From Mesorhizobium sp. ES1-4 (GTDB lineage Bacteria > Pseudomonadota > Alphaproteobacteria > Rhizobiales > Rhizobiaceae): 64,000 nucleotides of DNA. The stretch lies in the NCBI RefSeq assembly GCF_020164745.1, contig NZ_JAIUGV010000004.1:124001-188000 (forward strand). The letters run 5' to 3'. The notes under the pieces were generated by a model. The model had not been told where the DNA came from, did not search any database, and was given only the letters and a program-made list of their open reading frames with translations. Numbering within the stretch: the stretch's first letter is position 1; every line of letters begins with the position of its first letter. Positions 1 through 9,274 of this stretch are shown here, piece after piece. The translations under genes were made by a program, and so were the position numbers.

Positions 1-268
1 TGCGGACCATTCCCTCATCGAGGTCGAAACGGCAGGCCGTGGCGTAGAACAGCGGATCGACCGATTTCACCACCGGCGCGCCGCCGGCCTCGGCGTCAAG
101 CCGGTTCATCCTGTAGAGATCGGACGCCATGGAGAGGCGTGACCACGCATCGCGTTCCGAGAATTCCGGCACCAGAAGCAGGACGATAATGTGAACGATG
201 CCGGCGCCGACGAGACCGAGCAGGACGGCATGCAAAAGCCTGCGCAGGGTGGCACGCAAACTATGCAT
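1..268 (-). CDS. DUF1254-domain protein, N-terminal part (cut by window edge)
   Basis: Only the first 89 or so codons are inside the window; the gene continues past base 1. The translation starts with a short basic stretch and one hydrophobic segment (about residues 9-28), so it is probably membrane-anchored or exported. A later stretch reads LYRMNRL and then VKSVDPLFYATACRFDL. Its ATG overlaps the stop of the upstream DUF1214 gene by 8 bases, so the two are translationally coupled. DUF1254 and DUF1214 proteins are commonly paired in Rhizobiales and their biochemical role is not established. The family name rests on this pairing and the partial sequence. Confidence 0.6.
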   Translation of the reverse strand, partial: MHSLRATLRRLLHAVLLGLVGAGIVHIIVLLLVPEFSERDAWSRLSMASDLYRMNRLDAEAGGAPVVKSVDPLFYATACRFDLDEGMVR

Positions 269-845
269 CGCAGCCCAACCTGACGATCCTGGGCAGCGCA
301 ACATCCGACAGGCCGGTGCTGCTGGCAATGGGTGTGTCGTAGAAGGTCAGGACGAAATACATCCTTCCAGAACCGTCGGTCAGCAGCCAGTTGCCCGGCA
401 TCGGGTGATGGCTCACGGAAATGATCACCGAATTGTCGGACTGGCGCAGCACCTCGTAGGACTGAAGCGCTGCAAGCCGCGATTTGCCGGTCTCGACGAC
501 GCCGAGCGATTGATCGGCGGCATAGAGCGTCCAGAATCGGGCTGTCGGAAATCCACCCTCGATCCTGTAGGTGCATTCCCGCTTGAGTTGGTCGCCGGCG
601 GCATCATTTTCCGCCACGAAGGACAGGCCTTCGGCGCGGCCGAGCGCCAGCACGCCCTCGCGCGCCACGCGCGCCTTGGAATAGGGGTCCGCGGCCGGTG
701 TGCCGATGTCGGGGAAGGCGGTCCACTGGCCGATCCTGATCGCGCCGACGCCGTCCTGTATCTTCAGCGCATACCAGACGCTGGCGCCGCCCCCGCCAAT
801 GGCTATGGCAAGCGAGATCAGCATCAGGAAGGCGTTCTTGAGCAT
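261..845 (-). CDS. DUF1214-domain exported protein
   Basis: A 194-residue protein that begins MLKNAFLMLISLAIAIGGGG, a signal or anchor segment, so it should act in the envelope. The body contains FWTLYAAD, SVSHHPMPGNWLLTDG and MYFVLTFYDTP, which match my knowledge of the DUF1214 family, whose function is unknown. The ATG at 845 is preferred to the longer open frame because it places the hydrophobic segment at the N terminus. The stop overlaps the start of the DUF1254 gene, indicating a two-gene operon. The penicillin-binding protein gene lies about 110 bases upstream on the same strand and may be co-transcribed. Confidence 0.75.
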   Translation of the reverse strand: MLKNAFLMLISLAIAIGGGGASVWYALKIQDGVGAIRIGQWTAFPDIGTPAADPYSKARVAREGVLALGRAEGLSFVAENDAAGDQLKRECTYRIEGGFPTARFWTLYAADQSLGVVETGKSRLAALQSYEVLRQSDNSVIISVSHHPMPGNWLLTDGSGRMYFVLTFYDTPIASSTGLSDVALPRIVRLGCDA

Positions 846-955
846 GAAGGGCCGGGTGCGCGAAGGATTGCCGTTCGGGGATATCGTGGCGCGGGGTCCT
901 GGGCAAGCCGGCGTGATGGATTTGCCTGCCGGCCCGCTCGCGCAGGAGGCTGATG

Positions 956-3109
956 TTACAGGGCCGAAAGCGTTTCGGGCGGGGCGGCGGCGTCGAGTTT
1001 GGGCGCCATCTGGAACAGCTGGCTCATGTCCCGCAGCGTCTGCGTTGTCCGGCTGGACAGCACGGGAGGCCGCTCGGCGGCTGCATCGGCCGCTGCCTGC
1101 TCCTCGCTCTTCTTCTGCGCCTCGGCGGCCTTGGCCGCGATCTCCTCGTCGACGAAGGGCTTGTCGATGCCGGGGATCGGCTTCAGGTCGATGTTCTGGT
1201 GCGCATAGACCATCAGCCGCTGCCACACCATCGCCGGCAGCGACCCGCCAGTCATGTTCTTGGTCGGCGAGAAATCGTCATTGCCCATCCAGACGGCAGC
1301 CGTGTAGTTGCCCGTGAAGCCGACGAACCAGGCATCGCGGTAGGATTGTGTCGTGCCGGTCTTGCCTGCGACGACGATGTTGGGAATTTGAGCGCGCCGG
1401 GCGGTGCCCATCACCGGTACGGCCGTCAGCATGGTGTTCATGGATTTCAGCGCCTGCTCCGACAGCACCCGGTGCGGCGGTTGCGCGTCCTTGGTCCAGT
1501 CATACACCACCTCGCCGGTGCGGGTGACGAGCTGTGTGATGCCGTGCCTGGAGCCTGCAAAGCCGTTCTGGGCAAAGACGCTATAGCCCGTCGCCTGGTC
1601 CATCACGGTCATGCCCGAGGTGCCGAGCACCATCGTCTTGTGCCCCTCCAGCGGCGATTCCACCCCGAATGATTCCGCCATCGCCTTGATCGGCGCAATG
1701 CCGAGATGGTCCTTGGCCAGCCGCACCGGCACGGTGTTGATCGACTTGGCCATCGCCATGAGCAGCGTGACGTTGCCCGCCGACTCGCCGCCGTAATTGT
1801 GCGGTGACCAGTTGCCCCAGCTGATCGGCCCGCCTGATATGATCGAATTCGGCGTGAAGCCATGTTCCATCGCCGTGGCGTAGACATAGGGCTTGAACGA
1901 CGAGCCGGTCTGCCGCAGCGCCTTGGTGGCGCGGTTGAACTGGCTGGTGCCATAGTCGCGGCCGCCGACGATGGCCCTGACGGCGCCATTGGTCTCAATG
2001 ACCACCACCGCACCTTCGGTAACGTTGTACTCCTTGCCGAACTGGCGCAGATGGAATTCCATCGATTCCTCCGCCGCCTTCTGGATGTTGCCGTCGAAGG
2101 TGGTGTGGGCAACCAGTGAGTGCTGGCCGGGCTTGGCAATCTTCTTGACCTCGTCGAACGCCCAGTCGAGGAAATAGTCCGGGCTTTTCTGCTCGCCGCG
2201 GTCGACGACATTGGCCGGATGCAGCCTTGCCTGCAGCACTTGGCCTTCGGTCATGAATCCGGAATCGACGAGGTTGGACAGCACCACGTTGGCGCGCGCG
2301 CGCGCCGCCGGCAGGTTGATGTGGGGGGCATACTTCGTCGGCGCCTTGAACAGGCCCGCCAGCATCGCCGCCTCGGCAAGGTTCAGGTCCTTGACGCTCT
2401 TGCCGAAATAGAAGTCCGCCGCCGCCTCGATGCCGAACGTGCCGCCGCCCATATAGGCGCGGTCGAGATAGAGCTGCAGGATTTCCTTCTTCGACAGATT
2501 GGCTTCGAGCCACAGCGACAGGAAGGCTTCCTTGATCTTGCGCTCGAACGTGCGCTCATTGGTCAGGAACAGGTTCTTGGCCAGTTGCTGGGTGATGCTG
2601 GATCCGCCCTGGACGACCGAGTTCGCCCGCACATTCTCGAAGATCGCGCGCGACAGGCCGAGCACGTCGATGCCGTAATGCTCGAAAAAGCGGCGGTCCT
2701 CGGTTGCGAGCACCGCCTTGATGACGTGATCGGGCATCTCGTCGACCGGTACGGAATCGCGCTGGATGATACCGCGCTGGCCGATCTCATTGCCATAACG
2801 GTCCAGGAAGGTGACGGCGAAATCGCCCTGGGCGCGCCAGTCGCCCGCTGTATCCTGGAAAGCGGGTATCGCCAGCGCCAGCATCACCACCATGCCGCCG
2901 GCGCCAAGTGTGAAACCTTCGCTCAAAAGTTCGATGAAGCCGCGGCGCCAGCCCTTGAGGCGGAAGCGCCGCGAGAAGATCGTCGCGGCTTCCCAGAACT
3001 GGCGCGCCTTGAAACCGATCTCATAGAGCGAGGAATCGAGCCATGCGTCCAGCGCCAGAAGGCGGGAGGCGATCGGACCTCTTCTCTTGCGCGGTTCAGG
3101 GTTGACCAT
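956..3109 (-). CDS. PBP1A-family bifunctional penicillin-binding protein
   Basis: A 717-residue class A penicillin-binding protein that polymerises and cross-links peptidoglycan at the outer face of the inner membrane. It has a cytoplasmic N-terminal region, one membrane segment at about 70-85, and a GT51 glycosyltransferase domain with the catalytic glutamate in ATEDRRFFEHYGID (E137) and the QGGSSITQQLAKN motif. The transpeptidase domain shows SxxK at S403-K406, SxN at S456-N458 and KTGT from K583. The C terminus is an Ala/Glu/Lys-rich tail, normal for rhizobial homologues. All catalytic motifs are present, so the enzyme should be active. Which numbered PBP paralogue it is cannot be told here. 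Confidence 0.93.
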   Translation of the reverse strand: MVNPEPRKRRGPIASRLLALDAWLDSSLYEIGFKARQFWEAATIFSRRFRLKGWRRGFIELLSEGFTLGAGGMVVMLALAIPAFQDTAGDWRAQGDFAVTFLDRYGNEIGQRGIIQRDSVPVDEMPDHVIKAVLATEDRRFFEHYGIDVLGLSRAIFENVRANSVVQGGSSITQQLAKNLFLTNERTFERKIKEAFLSLWLEANLSKKEILQLYLDRAYMGGGTFGIEAAADFYFGKSVKDLNLAEAAMLAGLFKAPTKYAPHINLPAARARANVVLSNLVDSGFMTEGQVLQARLHPANVVDRGEQKSPDYFLDWAFDEVKKIAKPGQHSLVAHTTFDGNIQKAAEESMEFHLRQFGKEYNVTEGAVVVIETNGAVRAIVGGRDYGTSQFNRATKALRQTGSSFKPYVYATAMEHGFTPNSIISGGPISWGNWSPHNYGGESAGNVTLLMAMAKSINTVPVRLAKDHLGIAPIKAMAESFGVESPLEGHKTMVLGTSGMTVMDQATGYSVFAQNGFAGSRHGITQLVTRTGEVVYDWTKDAQPPHRVLSEQALKSMNTMLTAVPVMGTARRAQIPNIVVAGKTGTTQSYRDAWFVGFTGNYTAAVWMGNDDFSPTKNMTGGSLPAMVWQRLMVYAHQNIDLKPIPGIDKPFVDEEIAAKAAEAQKKSEEQAAADAAAERPPVLSSRTTQTLRDMSQLFQMAPKLDAAAPPETLSAL

Positions 3110-3265
3110 TCAAAAACCCGGCTCGGCTCCGGCGCGACCTGAAAACCGCAAGCGGCAATTTCAGGGCGGCGCTCTGTCCCGACTATTCATCCATTTTGCC
3201 GACACCCACAAGGGCGACGAGGACACAGCTGCAAGGTTATCGATGGAAAGGTGGAGTAAGCAGGT

Positions 3266-3294
3266 CGCCCGCCAGAGTCTCGGTCCGGCGGGCG
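3266..3294 (-). terminator. Possible hairpin terminator of the deiminase-like gene
   Basis: An 8-bp perfect inverted repeat (CGCCCGCC at 3266-3273 with GGCGGGCG at 3287-3294) separated by 13 bases lies about 26 bases beyond the stop of the deiminase-like gene on the minus strand. No T-run follows, so terminator function is uncertain. Confidence 0.35.
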
Positions 3295-3319
3295 AGGATG
3301 GTTTGTCGTTGCCGGCCTG

Positions 3320-4252
3320 TCAGGCCGCCTCGCGCTTCAGCGCCTGCGCCATGCAATGGATGCCGCCGCCGGTCTTGGAGATTTCGCTCATGTCGACGGC
3401 CGCGACCTCGAAGCCGCGCGCCTTGAGCTGGCCGATCAACGACTTGCTCGACGTCGGCGCGATCACCCTGTCCTTGCCGAGTGACATGAAGTTGCAGCCG
3501 AGCGCCATCGTGTCCTGGAAGGGAACATCGATGATCTCGTGGCCCTTGCCCTTCAGCCAGTCGACGATGCCGGGCTCGGTGCAGGCGAGGCAGACGGCGG
3601 TGAGCTTTTCGGCGATCGGCACCACCATCAGGTCGATATGGACATAGTATTCGTCGATGAAGGCGATGCGTGTCTCCCAGCCTTCCTTCTCGAACCAGGC
3701 TTGCACCTGGCGGGCGCCTTCCTCCTGCGTCCGGGCGCCGCCGCAGCCGATCAACACCACGCCGTCCTCGATAACGTTGAAGTCGCCGCCCTCGAAGGTC
3801 CCTGCCGTCACCATGTCGTAGATCGGTATGCCGAGCTTTTCATAGGTGCGGATAGCGGCATAGTTCTCGCCACGCCGCCACCAATTGGCCATGGCGGTGA
3901 TGATGGCGCCATACGGCGTCATGACGCTGGAATCACGAGAATAGACCTGCATAGGCAGTTCCGGCGTCGGCTCGTGCCAATGGATGTTGACGCCGAAATG
4001 CTCGTAGGCCGCGACCAGGTCCTTGTGCTGCGCCTGCGCGATCTGGACGTTGCAGGGCGCTTCGCGCAGGTACTTGCGCGACAGCGAACTGGTCGACAGG
4101 TGACGTAGGAAATTGGGCGAGCCGAGCAGCACATCGGTCAACACGTCGGTTTCGTTGGCAAAGCCCCAGACGGTCAGCGGCTTGGTGCCGCCGGCCGGAT
4201 TGCGACGCTGCAGCGAAAACGGCTCGGCGATGATGCGATCATGGACGGTCAT
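3320..4252 (-). CDS. Dimethylarginine dimethylaminohydrolase / arginine deiminase-fold hydrolase
   Basis: A 310-residue member of the guanidino-group-modifying (amidinotransferase/deiminase) superfamily, which hydrolyses or transfers the guanidino carbon through a cysteine thiouronium intermediate. Visible active-site elements are YSRDSS (R106, D107), EGGDF (D157), VHIDL (H205) and the terminal GGGIHCMAQ with the nucleophile C300. Family knowledge points to N-methylated arginine to citrulline plus methylamine, but arginine deiminase or amidinotransferase activity is not excluded by sequence alone. A clear GAGGAG ribosome site precedes the ATG. It follows the M20 hydrolase gene by 37 bases on the same strand, so the two form an operon. 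Confidence 0.8.
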   Translation of the reverse strand: MTVHDRIIAEPFSLQRRNPAGGTKPLTVWGFANETDVLTDVLLGSPNFLRHLSTSSLSRKYLREAPCNVQIAQAQHKDLVAAYEHFGVNIHWHEPTPELPMQVYSRDSSVMTPYGAIITAMANWWRRGENYAAIRTYEKLGIPIYDMVTAGTFEGGDFNVIEDGVVLIGCGGARTQEEGARQVQAWFEKEGWETRIAFIDEYYVHIDLMVVPIAEKLTAVCLACTEPGIVDWLKGKGHEIIDVPFQDTMALGCNFMSLGKDRVIAPTSSKSLIGQLKARGFEVAAVDMSEISKTGGGIHCMAQALKREAA

Positions 4253-4289
4253 GCGGTTCTCCTCATGGGCTTGTTCTCAAGTTGGTCGG

Positions 4290-5876
4290 TCACGCGCAGG
4301 TCGGGATCCACCAGTCGCGCCCGCGCGCGGTGGTAACATATTCCGGCCAGCGGAAATTTATCGGCGGCTCGTAGTCGCAAAGCGGCGCGATCCAGTTGGA
4401 GCCGCCGACGCCGCCGCCGGTACGGGTGTCGAACTCGCTCATCGCCTCCTCGCGGGCGGCTTTGTCCTCGAGCAGGCGCATCGCCGCGAGCGTGACCGTC
4501 TTCGCGGCGCAAATGACCATCGGGTCGATCGTCGCCGGAATGCCGCCCAGAGCGTTCATCACCCAGGAGGGATAGGCGCTACCATTCGCCGAACGCAGGG
4601 CAGGGCGGGCGACATAGAACCGCGCGGTGGGCGCGTGCCAGCTCATGTCGGTGTAGTCGTCGGAAGTCGAGTTCACCTGGGACGGCGGCAGGTCGCGGCG
4701 CAGGATCGCCTCGGCCTCTTGTGGGGAAATCAGCCGCTCCAGCTCGTCGATGAACGGGTTTTCGGTGGCGGTACCGCCGGCATTGACCTGGATTTCGCGC
4801 GCAATCGCCCTGGCGGCCTCGTCCCAGCGAGGCGGCCCGACCGTCGACAGCGCCTCATAGGCAATCCCGGCCATGGCATGGTTGGCCAGCCCCGGCCGCG
4901 ACTTCGACACCCAGTGCCGCTCGTAGCGGCAGCCGCTGATCGCGGCCGCGGCCGCGGCATTGCGGTCGAGCACCGCCGTCACCTGATCGGCCATCCGAAG
5001 CGTAGGCACGCGGACCATATACTGGATCTCGGCCAGGCCCGCCGGCAGATTGTCGGCCGTGGCCTGGCCAGCCGTCAGGATCGCCTCGCTGATCGACCAG
5101 CCGCCCTGGTGCGGCAGCATGGAATCGCGCAGCGCCTTGGAGGCCATGTACATGGTCATCAGCGCATCGTTGGCGCCCGGTGCCCTGACCGCGGAATGTG
5201 CCTGCGGGATCGGTGCGCCGTCACCTGCGCGAACCCAATTTTCGGGTTCGTCGCACACGAAGCGATAGATCATCGCGTAGGCCGCGCCGCAATGCGTATC
5301 CCAGCGCGCCGTATTGCAAAGAGGCAGCATGTAGAAGGGATGAAAGGAGATCATGCCGGCAAGGCCGTCGTAATAACCCCTGGCGGCATGGATCGGCTTC
5401 GAACCGCGCACCTTTTCGGCGGGCTCGCCGGTGAAGCGCAGCGTGCCTTGAATGTCGTGGCGCTGCATGGCGGCCTTGGTGGCGAGCAGGCCGCCTAGGC
5501 TTGCTATGCCGAGCCCCGAATGCGGATCGGTATGGCCGCCCGCCTCGGCGCCAAGGCCAGGTCGCGGCTGCTTCACCGTCACGGCGTCCTGGCAGTTGCC
5601 GGGCACCGCGTCATATTCGGCATACATGCCGACGGTCGGTCCAGCGCCATTCGTCCAGTGGGCGCAGAAGGCGGTCGGCATGCCGCCCGAGCCTTCCTCG
5701 ACCGAAAATCCCTCGCGTTTGAGCCGATCGACATACCAGGCCGCCGACTGGTACTCGCGCCACGCGGTCTCGCCGAAATCGAAGATCGTGCGTGTCCAGG
5801 CCGACAGCAGGGGCTGGATGCCGTCGAGGCAGGCAAGCGCGGTCTCTTGCGCCGATGTCGTCACCGGTTTGTCCAT
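4290..5876 (-). CDS. M20-family amidohydrolase, AbgB-like
   Basis: A 528-residue metallohydrolase of the M20 peptidase / aminoacylase superfamily, probably cytoplasmic as no signal peptide is seen. Metal-site-like motifs appear in order: GMYAEYDAVPG, GGHTDPHSGLG, and RFTGEPAEKVRG, which resemble AbgB, the catalytic subunit of p-aminobenzoyl-glutamate hydrolase. Such enzymes cleave an amide bond on an N-acylated amino acid. It is transcribed away from the LysR gene, with only 75 bases between the two starts, and sits upstream of the deiminase-like gene. The natural substrate cannot be read from the sequence. The context suggests a conjugated amino acid or guanidino compound. Confidence 0.82.
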   Translation of the reverse strand: MDKPVTTSAQETALACLDGIQPLLSAWTRTIFDFGETAWREYQSAAWYVDRLKREGFSVEEGSGGMPTAFCAHWTNGAGPTVGMYAEYDAVPGNCQDAVTVKQPRPGLGAEAGGHTDPHSGLGIASLGGLLATKAAMQRHDIQGTLRFTGEPAEKVRGSKPIHAARGYYDGLAGMISFHPFYMLPLCNTARWDTHCGAAYAMIYRFVCDEPENWVRAGDGAPIPQAHSAVRAPGANDALMTMYMASKALRDSMLPHQGGWSISEAILTAGQATADNLPAGLAEIQYMVRVPTLRMADQVTAVLDRNAAAAAAISGCRYERHWVSKSRPGLANHAMAGIAYEALSTVGPPRWDEAARAIAREIQVNAGGTATENPFIDELERLISPQEAEAILRRDLPPSQVNSTSDDYTDMSWHAPTARFYVARPALRSANGSAYPSWVMNALGGIPATIDPMVICAAKTVTLAAMRLLEDKAAREEAMSEFDTRTGGGVGGSNWIAPLCDYEPPINFRWPEYVTTARGRDWWIPTCA

Positions 5877-5951
5877 GCATCAAAGAAAGCAGTGAAGCGG
5901 CTCGCCAAAAAGTGATATGTTTTCCCGGTTCATGCAAATTCGGTTCACCTC

Positions 5952-6848
5952 TTGAGAATTCCTTCGACACAGGCGCTGCGCGCCCTCGACAGTTTCGCCA
6001 GGCATGGCAGCGTCTGGCGCGCCGCCGATGAACTTCACCTGACCCGCAGCGCGGTGAGCCATCAGCTGCGGTTGCTGGAACGTGACCTCGGCTTCGATCT
6101 CCTGCAACGCATAGGCAAGGGCGTGGCGCTGACGCCGCGCGGCCAGCGCTACGCGGCCGATGTCAGGAAAGCGCTGACGGTGCTCGGCGACGCGGGAACG
6201 CACAACAGTGGGGCAGGCGTCGGCGGCTCCTTCGCAATCTCCTGCCCGCCGGGCTTCGCCTCGATGTTCCTGTGCTCCCATATTGGCGAGTTCCAGCAGA
6301 TGTATCCGGACGTTGCGCTCTCGGTGCTGACGCCGCGGCGTCTTGACGATGTCAGTAATGCGGAAGCGGACGCCTTCATCGCCTTCGGCGTCGGCAACTG
6401 GCCGAACCGGTCAGTGGAACTGCTGTGCGAAGTCTTCTTCACGCCGCTCTGCAGTCCGACGCTGCTCAACAAGGTCGGCGGCTTTTCCAGACCGGCCGAC
6501 GTGCTTCGCGCCAACCTGCTTCATCTTGGCGACACCGAGGACTGGGCCCGCTGGCTGGCTTTGTCCAAGGTGGAAAATCCCGACACCGAAGGCGGCATCT
6601 TCTTTTCCGACATGAACCTCGTCTTCTCGGCGGCGGTCGCCGGGCAGGGGATTGCGATGGGCGACGAACTGACCGGCCGCCGGGCGCTGAGCGAAGGTCG
6701 TCTTGTCAAGCCGTTCGAGGCGTCGGTCCCCTCGCCGCGCTCGTATTTCCTGGTGTTTGAACACGCCAAGGCCGGCCATCCGGTGCTCAGCGCCTTTCGA
6801 GACTGGCTGAAGGCAAAGCTGTCGGAGAACAGGCTGGCGACATACTGA
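5952..6848 (+). CDS. LysR-family transcriptional regulator, GcvA-like
   Basis: A 298-residue LysR-type regulator. The N-terminal winged helix-turn-helix (about 1-65) contains AADELHLTRSAVSHQLRLLE, and the remainder is a periplasmic-binding-protein-like effector domain. The start is TTG at 5952: it gives the usual family beginning (TQALRALDSFARHGS), whereas the nearby ATG at 5934 runs into a stop. Its promoter region of 75 bases is shared with the divergent M20 hydrolase gene, the classic arrangement for a LysR regulator and its target, and the ABC transporter follows 128 bases downstream. It is therefore inferred to control one or both. A GGTTCA direct repeat lies just before the start. Confidence 0.9.
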   Translation: MRIPSTQALRALDSFARHGSVWRAADELHLTRSAVSHQLRLLERDLGFDLLQRIGKGVALTPRGQRYAADVRKALTVLGDAGTHNSGAGVGGSFAISCPPGFASMFLCSHIGEFQQMYPDVALSVLTPRRLDDVSNAEADAFIAFGVGNWPNRSVELLCEVFFTPLCSPTLLNKVGGFSRPADVLRANLLHLGDTEDWARWLALSKVENPDTEGGIFFSDMNLVFSAAVAGQGIAMGDELTGRRALSEGRLVKPFEASVPSPRSYFLVFEHAKAGHPVLSAFRDWLKAKLSENRLATY

Positions 6849-6976
6849 AGTCATCCCTCGACGGGGAGATCGGCGCCAACTCGTGAATCAAATTTGCCGG
6901 TCAGGCGAAAACTATTCGGTTGCGGTGAGCTTCGGCCCTGCCTACGATTTGGCTCAACGGGAAGGATAGAGGCAGG

Positions 6977-8071
6977 ATGCAGCAACCCGGCCGGGCCGCA
7001 GAGATCAAGGCAATCGGGATCGGCAAGAGCTTCGGCTCGTTCCGTGCGCTGGACAATCTGACGCTCGACATAGGCCGCGGCGAGTTCCTGACGCTGCTCG
7101 GCCCCTCCGGCTCCGGCAAAACCACCTTCCTGATGATCCTGGCCGGCTTCGTGCAGCCGAGCGAGGGCAGGCTGTTCAGCGACGGCACCGACATCACCGA
7201 CCGCCCGGCCGAACAGCGCGCCGCCGGCATGGTGTTCCAGGGCTATGCGCTGTTTCCGCATATGAGCGTCGAGGCCAACATCGCTTTCCCGCTAAAGGTC
7301 CGCAAGAAAACCGGCGCCGAGATCAAGAAGCGCGTCGGCGAGATGATCGAGCGCGTCGGTTTGGTCGGCCACGAGAAGAAACTGCCGTCGCAGCTTTCCG
7401 GCGGCCAGCAGCAGCGGGTGGCGCTTGCCCGGGCCCTGGTGTTCGAACCCGGTGTGCTTTTGCTCGACGAACCGTTCTCGGCGCTGGACAAGAGCCTGCG
7501 CGGCCAGATGCAGGCCGAGATGAAGCGCCTGCACCAGGAAACCGGCACCACTTTCGTCTTCGTTACCCACGACCAGAGCGAGGCGCTGGCGCTGTCGTCG
7601 CGTGTCGCCATTTTCAATCATGGCAAACTGCTGCAGGTCGGAGCGCCGGACGAGGTCTACGACCGGCCCGACAATCGCTTCGTCGCCGAGTTTCTGGGTG
7701 AAATCAACATGCTGCCGCTGAAGGGGGTCAAGCCCGCCGACAACGGTTCGACCGGCCTCTGCGAGGACCGCGCGGTCAGGATGAACTGCACGGCAGAGAA
7801 AGTCCGTGGTGACGCCATCCTGGCGATCCGGCCCGAACACATGTCCATCGCGCGCGAGGCCGCCGCCGGAGAGAACGGCATTGCCGCGACGGCAATCGCC
7901 TCGACCTATCTCGGGGCGGCGACCAAGCTCGACCTGACGACGCGACAGGGCGCCAAAGTTACTGTCTCGGTACCCAACGAGGTCGCGGCGGCGGCTCTCG
8001 GCAAGGGCAATTCCGTCTGGCTGACATGGCCGGCGGAAAAGGGATTCCTCCTTCCGCACGGAGGGCAATGA
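6977..8071 (+). CDS. ABC transporter ATP-binding protein, spermidine/putrescine type (PotA-like)
   Basis: A 364-residue ATPase that powers import of the ligand delivered by the adjacent binding protein. The Walker A motif is GPSGSGKTT, the signature is LSGGQQQRVALARAL, Walker B is VLLLDEPFSALD, and the switch histidine is in FVTHDQ. The C-terminal 120 or so residues form the TOBE domain typical of the PotA/FbpC/UgpC class. It is the first gene of a four-gene transport operon (ATPase, binding protein, two permeases). The class transports polyamines and related cations, but substrate cannot be deduced from the ATPase. Confidence 0.93.
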   Translation: MQQPGRAAEIKAIGIGKSFGSFRALDNLTLDIGRGEFLTLLGPSGSGKTTFLMILAGFVQPSEGRLFSDGTDITDRPAEQRAAGMVFQGYALFPHMSVEANIAFPLKVRKKTGAEIKKRVGEMIERVGLVGHEKKLPSQLSGGQQQRVALARALVFEPGVLLLDEPFSALDKSLRGQMQAEMKRLHQETGTTFVFVTHDQSEALALSSRVAIFNHGKLLQVGAPDEVYDRPDNRFVAEFLGEINMLPLKGVKPADNGSTGLCEDRAVRMNCTAEKVRGDAILAIRPEHMSIAREAAAGENGIAATAIASTYLGAATKLDLTTRQGAKVTVSVPNEVAAAALGKGNSVWLTWPAEKGFLLPHGGQ

Positions 8072-8139
8072 GCACCAGCGCGGCCCGATCCGCCGCACCG
8101 GCTTCCGGATCCAAACAACCAAAACAAAGGGGAACTGAC

Positions 8140-9252
8140 ATGAACGATACCAAGAAACAAGCCATCGAAATGCTGTCCGAAAGGACAAGAAGCGGCGAGA
8201 TCTCGCGCCGCCAGTTCACGCAACTCGCTGCCCTCGTGCTCGCCGGCACGCCGCTGCTGCTGCGCTCGACCGGCGCTTTTGCCCAGGCCAAGGAACTGGT
8301 GCTGGTCAACTGGGGCGGTGACGCCATCACGGCTTATGACGCAGCCTATGGCCAGGCTTTCACCAAGGACACCGGCATCACCGTCAAGATGGATGGATCG
8401 GGTCCGACCGAAGGCGCGATCGCCGCGCAGTTCAAGAGCGGCGCCCCGACCTGGGACCTCGTCGATGTCGACCCGTTCTCGGCCATCACGCTCGGCGCGC
8501 AAGGCATGCTCGAGCCGATCGACTACAACATCGTCGACAAGAAGAAGATGCGGCCGGGCTTCGGCTGGGACTATGCCGCCTCGACCTATTTCTTCTCCTA
8601 CGTCATCGCCTACGATTCCGAGAAATACGGCAAGGACGCCCCGACCGGCATGGCCGATTTCTTCGATGTGAAGAAATTCCCGGGCAAGCGCTCCCTCTAC
8701 AAATGGGGTGTGTCGAGCTGGGAAGCAGCCCTTTTGGCCGACGGCATCGCGCCGGCTTCGCTCTACCCGCTCGACCTCAAGCGTGCGCATGACAAGATAT
8801 CGGCCTTCAAGGAAAACGTTGCTGCCTATTGGGGTGGCGGCGCCGAGAGCCAGAGCGTGCTGCTGAACGGCGAAGCCTCGATGGCGATCGTCTGGTCGAC
8901 GCGCGCCTCGCTGATCGAGCAGGATTCCGGCGGCAAGATCAAGTTCATCTGGGACCAGGGCCTGATCTCGCCCGGCGCCCTGGCGGTGCTCAAGAACAAC
9001 CCGGGCGGCAAGGACGCCGCGATGAAGTTCATCGCCAGCGCCCAGGATCCGGAAAAGCAGCTCGTCATGTTCGACAAGCTCGGCCAGGGCCCGGCCAATC
9101 CGGCCGCCGACGCTCTGATCCCCGCCGACAAGAGGCGCATCAACCCCGTCGATCCGGAAAACATGAAGAAGCAGATTCCGCTCGACATGGACTGGTACGC
9201 CAAGAACTATGGGCCGGCGTTGGACGAATACACCAAGATCATCTCCGCCTGA
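8140..9252 (+). CDS. Extracellular solute-binding protein (PotD/PotF-type), Tat-exported
   Basis: A 370-residue periplasmic binding protein. The ATG at 8140 is chosen because a purine-rich ribosome site (about 8126-8133) precedes it and because it places a twin-arginine signal (SRRQFTQLAALVLAG) near residues 24-38, followed by an AFAQA cleavage region. The mature protein begins with LVLVNWGGDAITAYD, typical of the spermidine/putrescine-binding family. Tat export suggests folding before secretion. It captures the ligand for the downstream permeases. A polyamine or an arginine-derived compound is a reasonable guess from the neighbours, but unproven. Confidence 0.9.
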   Translation: MNDTKKQAIEMLSERTRSGEISRRQFTQLAALVLAGTPLLLRSTGAFAQAKELVLVNWGGDAITAYDAAYGQAFTKDTGITVKMDGSGPTEGAIAAQFKSGAPTWDLVDVDPFSAITLGAQGMLEPIDYNIVDKKKMRPGFGWDYAASTYFFSYVIAYDSEKYGKDAPTGMADFFDVKKFPGKRSLYKWGVSSWEAALLADGIAPASLYPLDLKRAHDKISAFKENVAAYWGGGAESQSVLLNGEASMAIVWSTRASLIEQDSGGKIKFIWDQGLISPGALAVLKNNPGGKDAAMKFIASAQDPEKQLVMFDKLGQGPANPAADALIPADKRRINPVDPENMKKQIPLDMDWYAKNYGPALDEYTKIISA

Positions 9253-9274
9253 CCCGGTGGGATGCTGATCTGAG

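Noticed and set aside
5938..6921. ATTCGGTT shared by the LysR start region and the leader of the transporter operon
   Set aside because: An 8-base match between two short regions is close to what chance gives, with no symmetry to support an operator.
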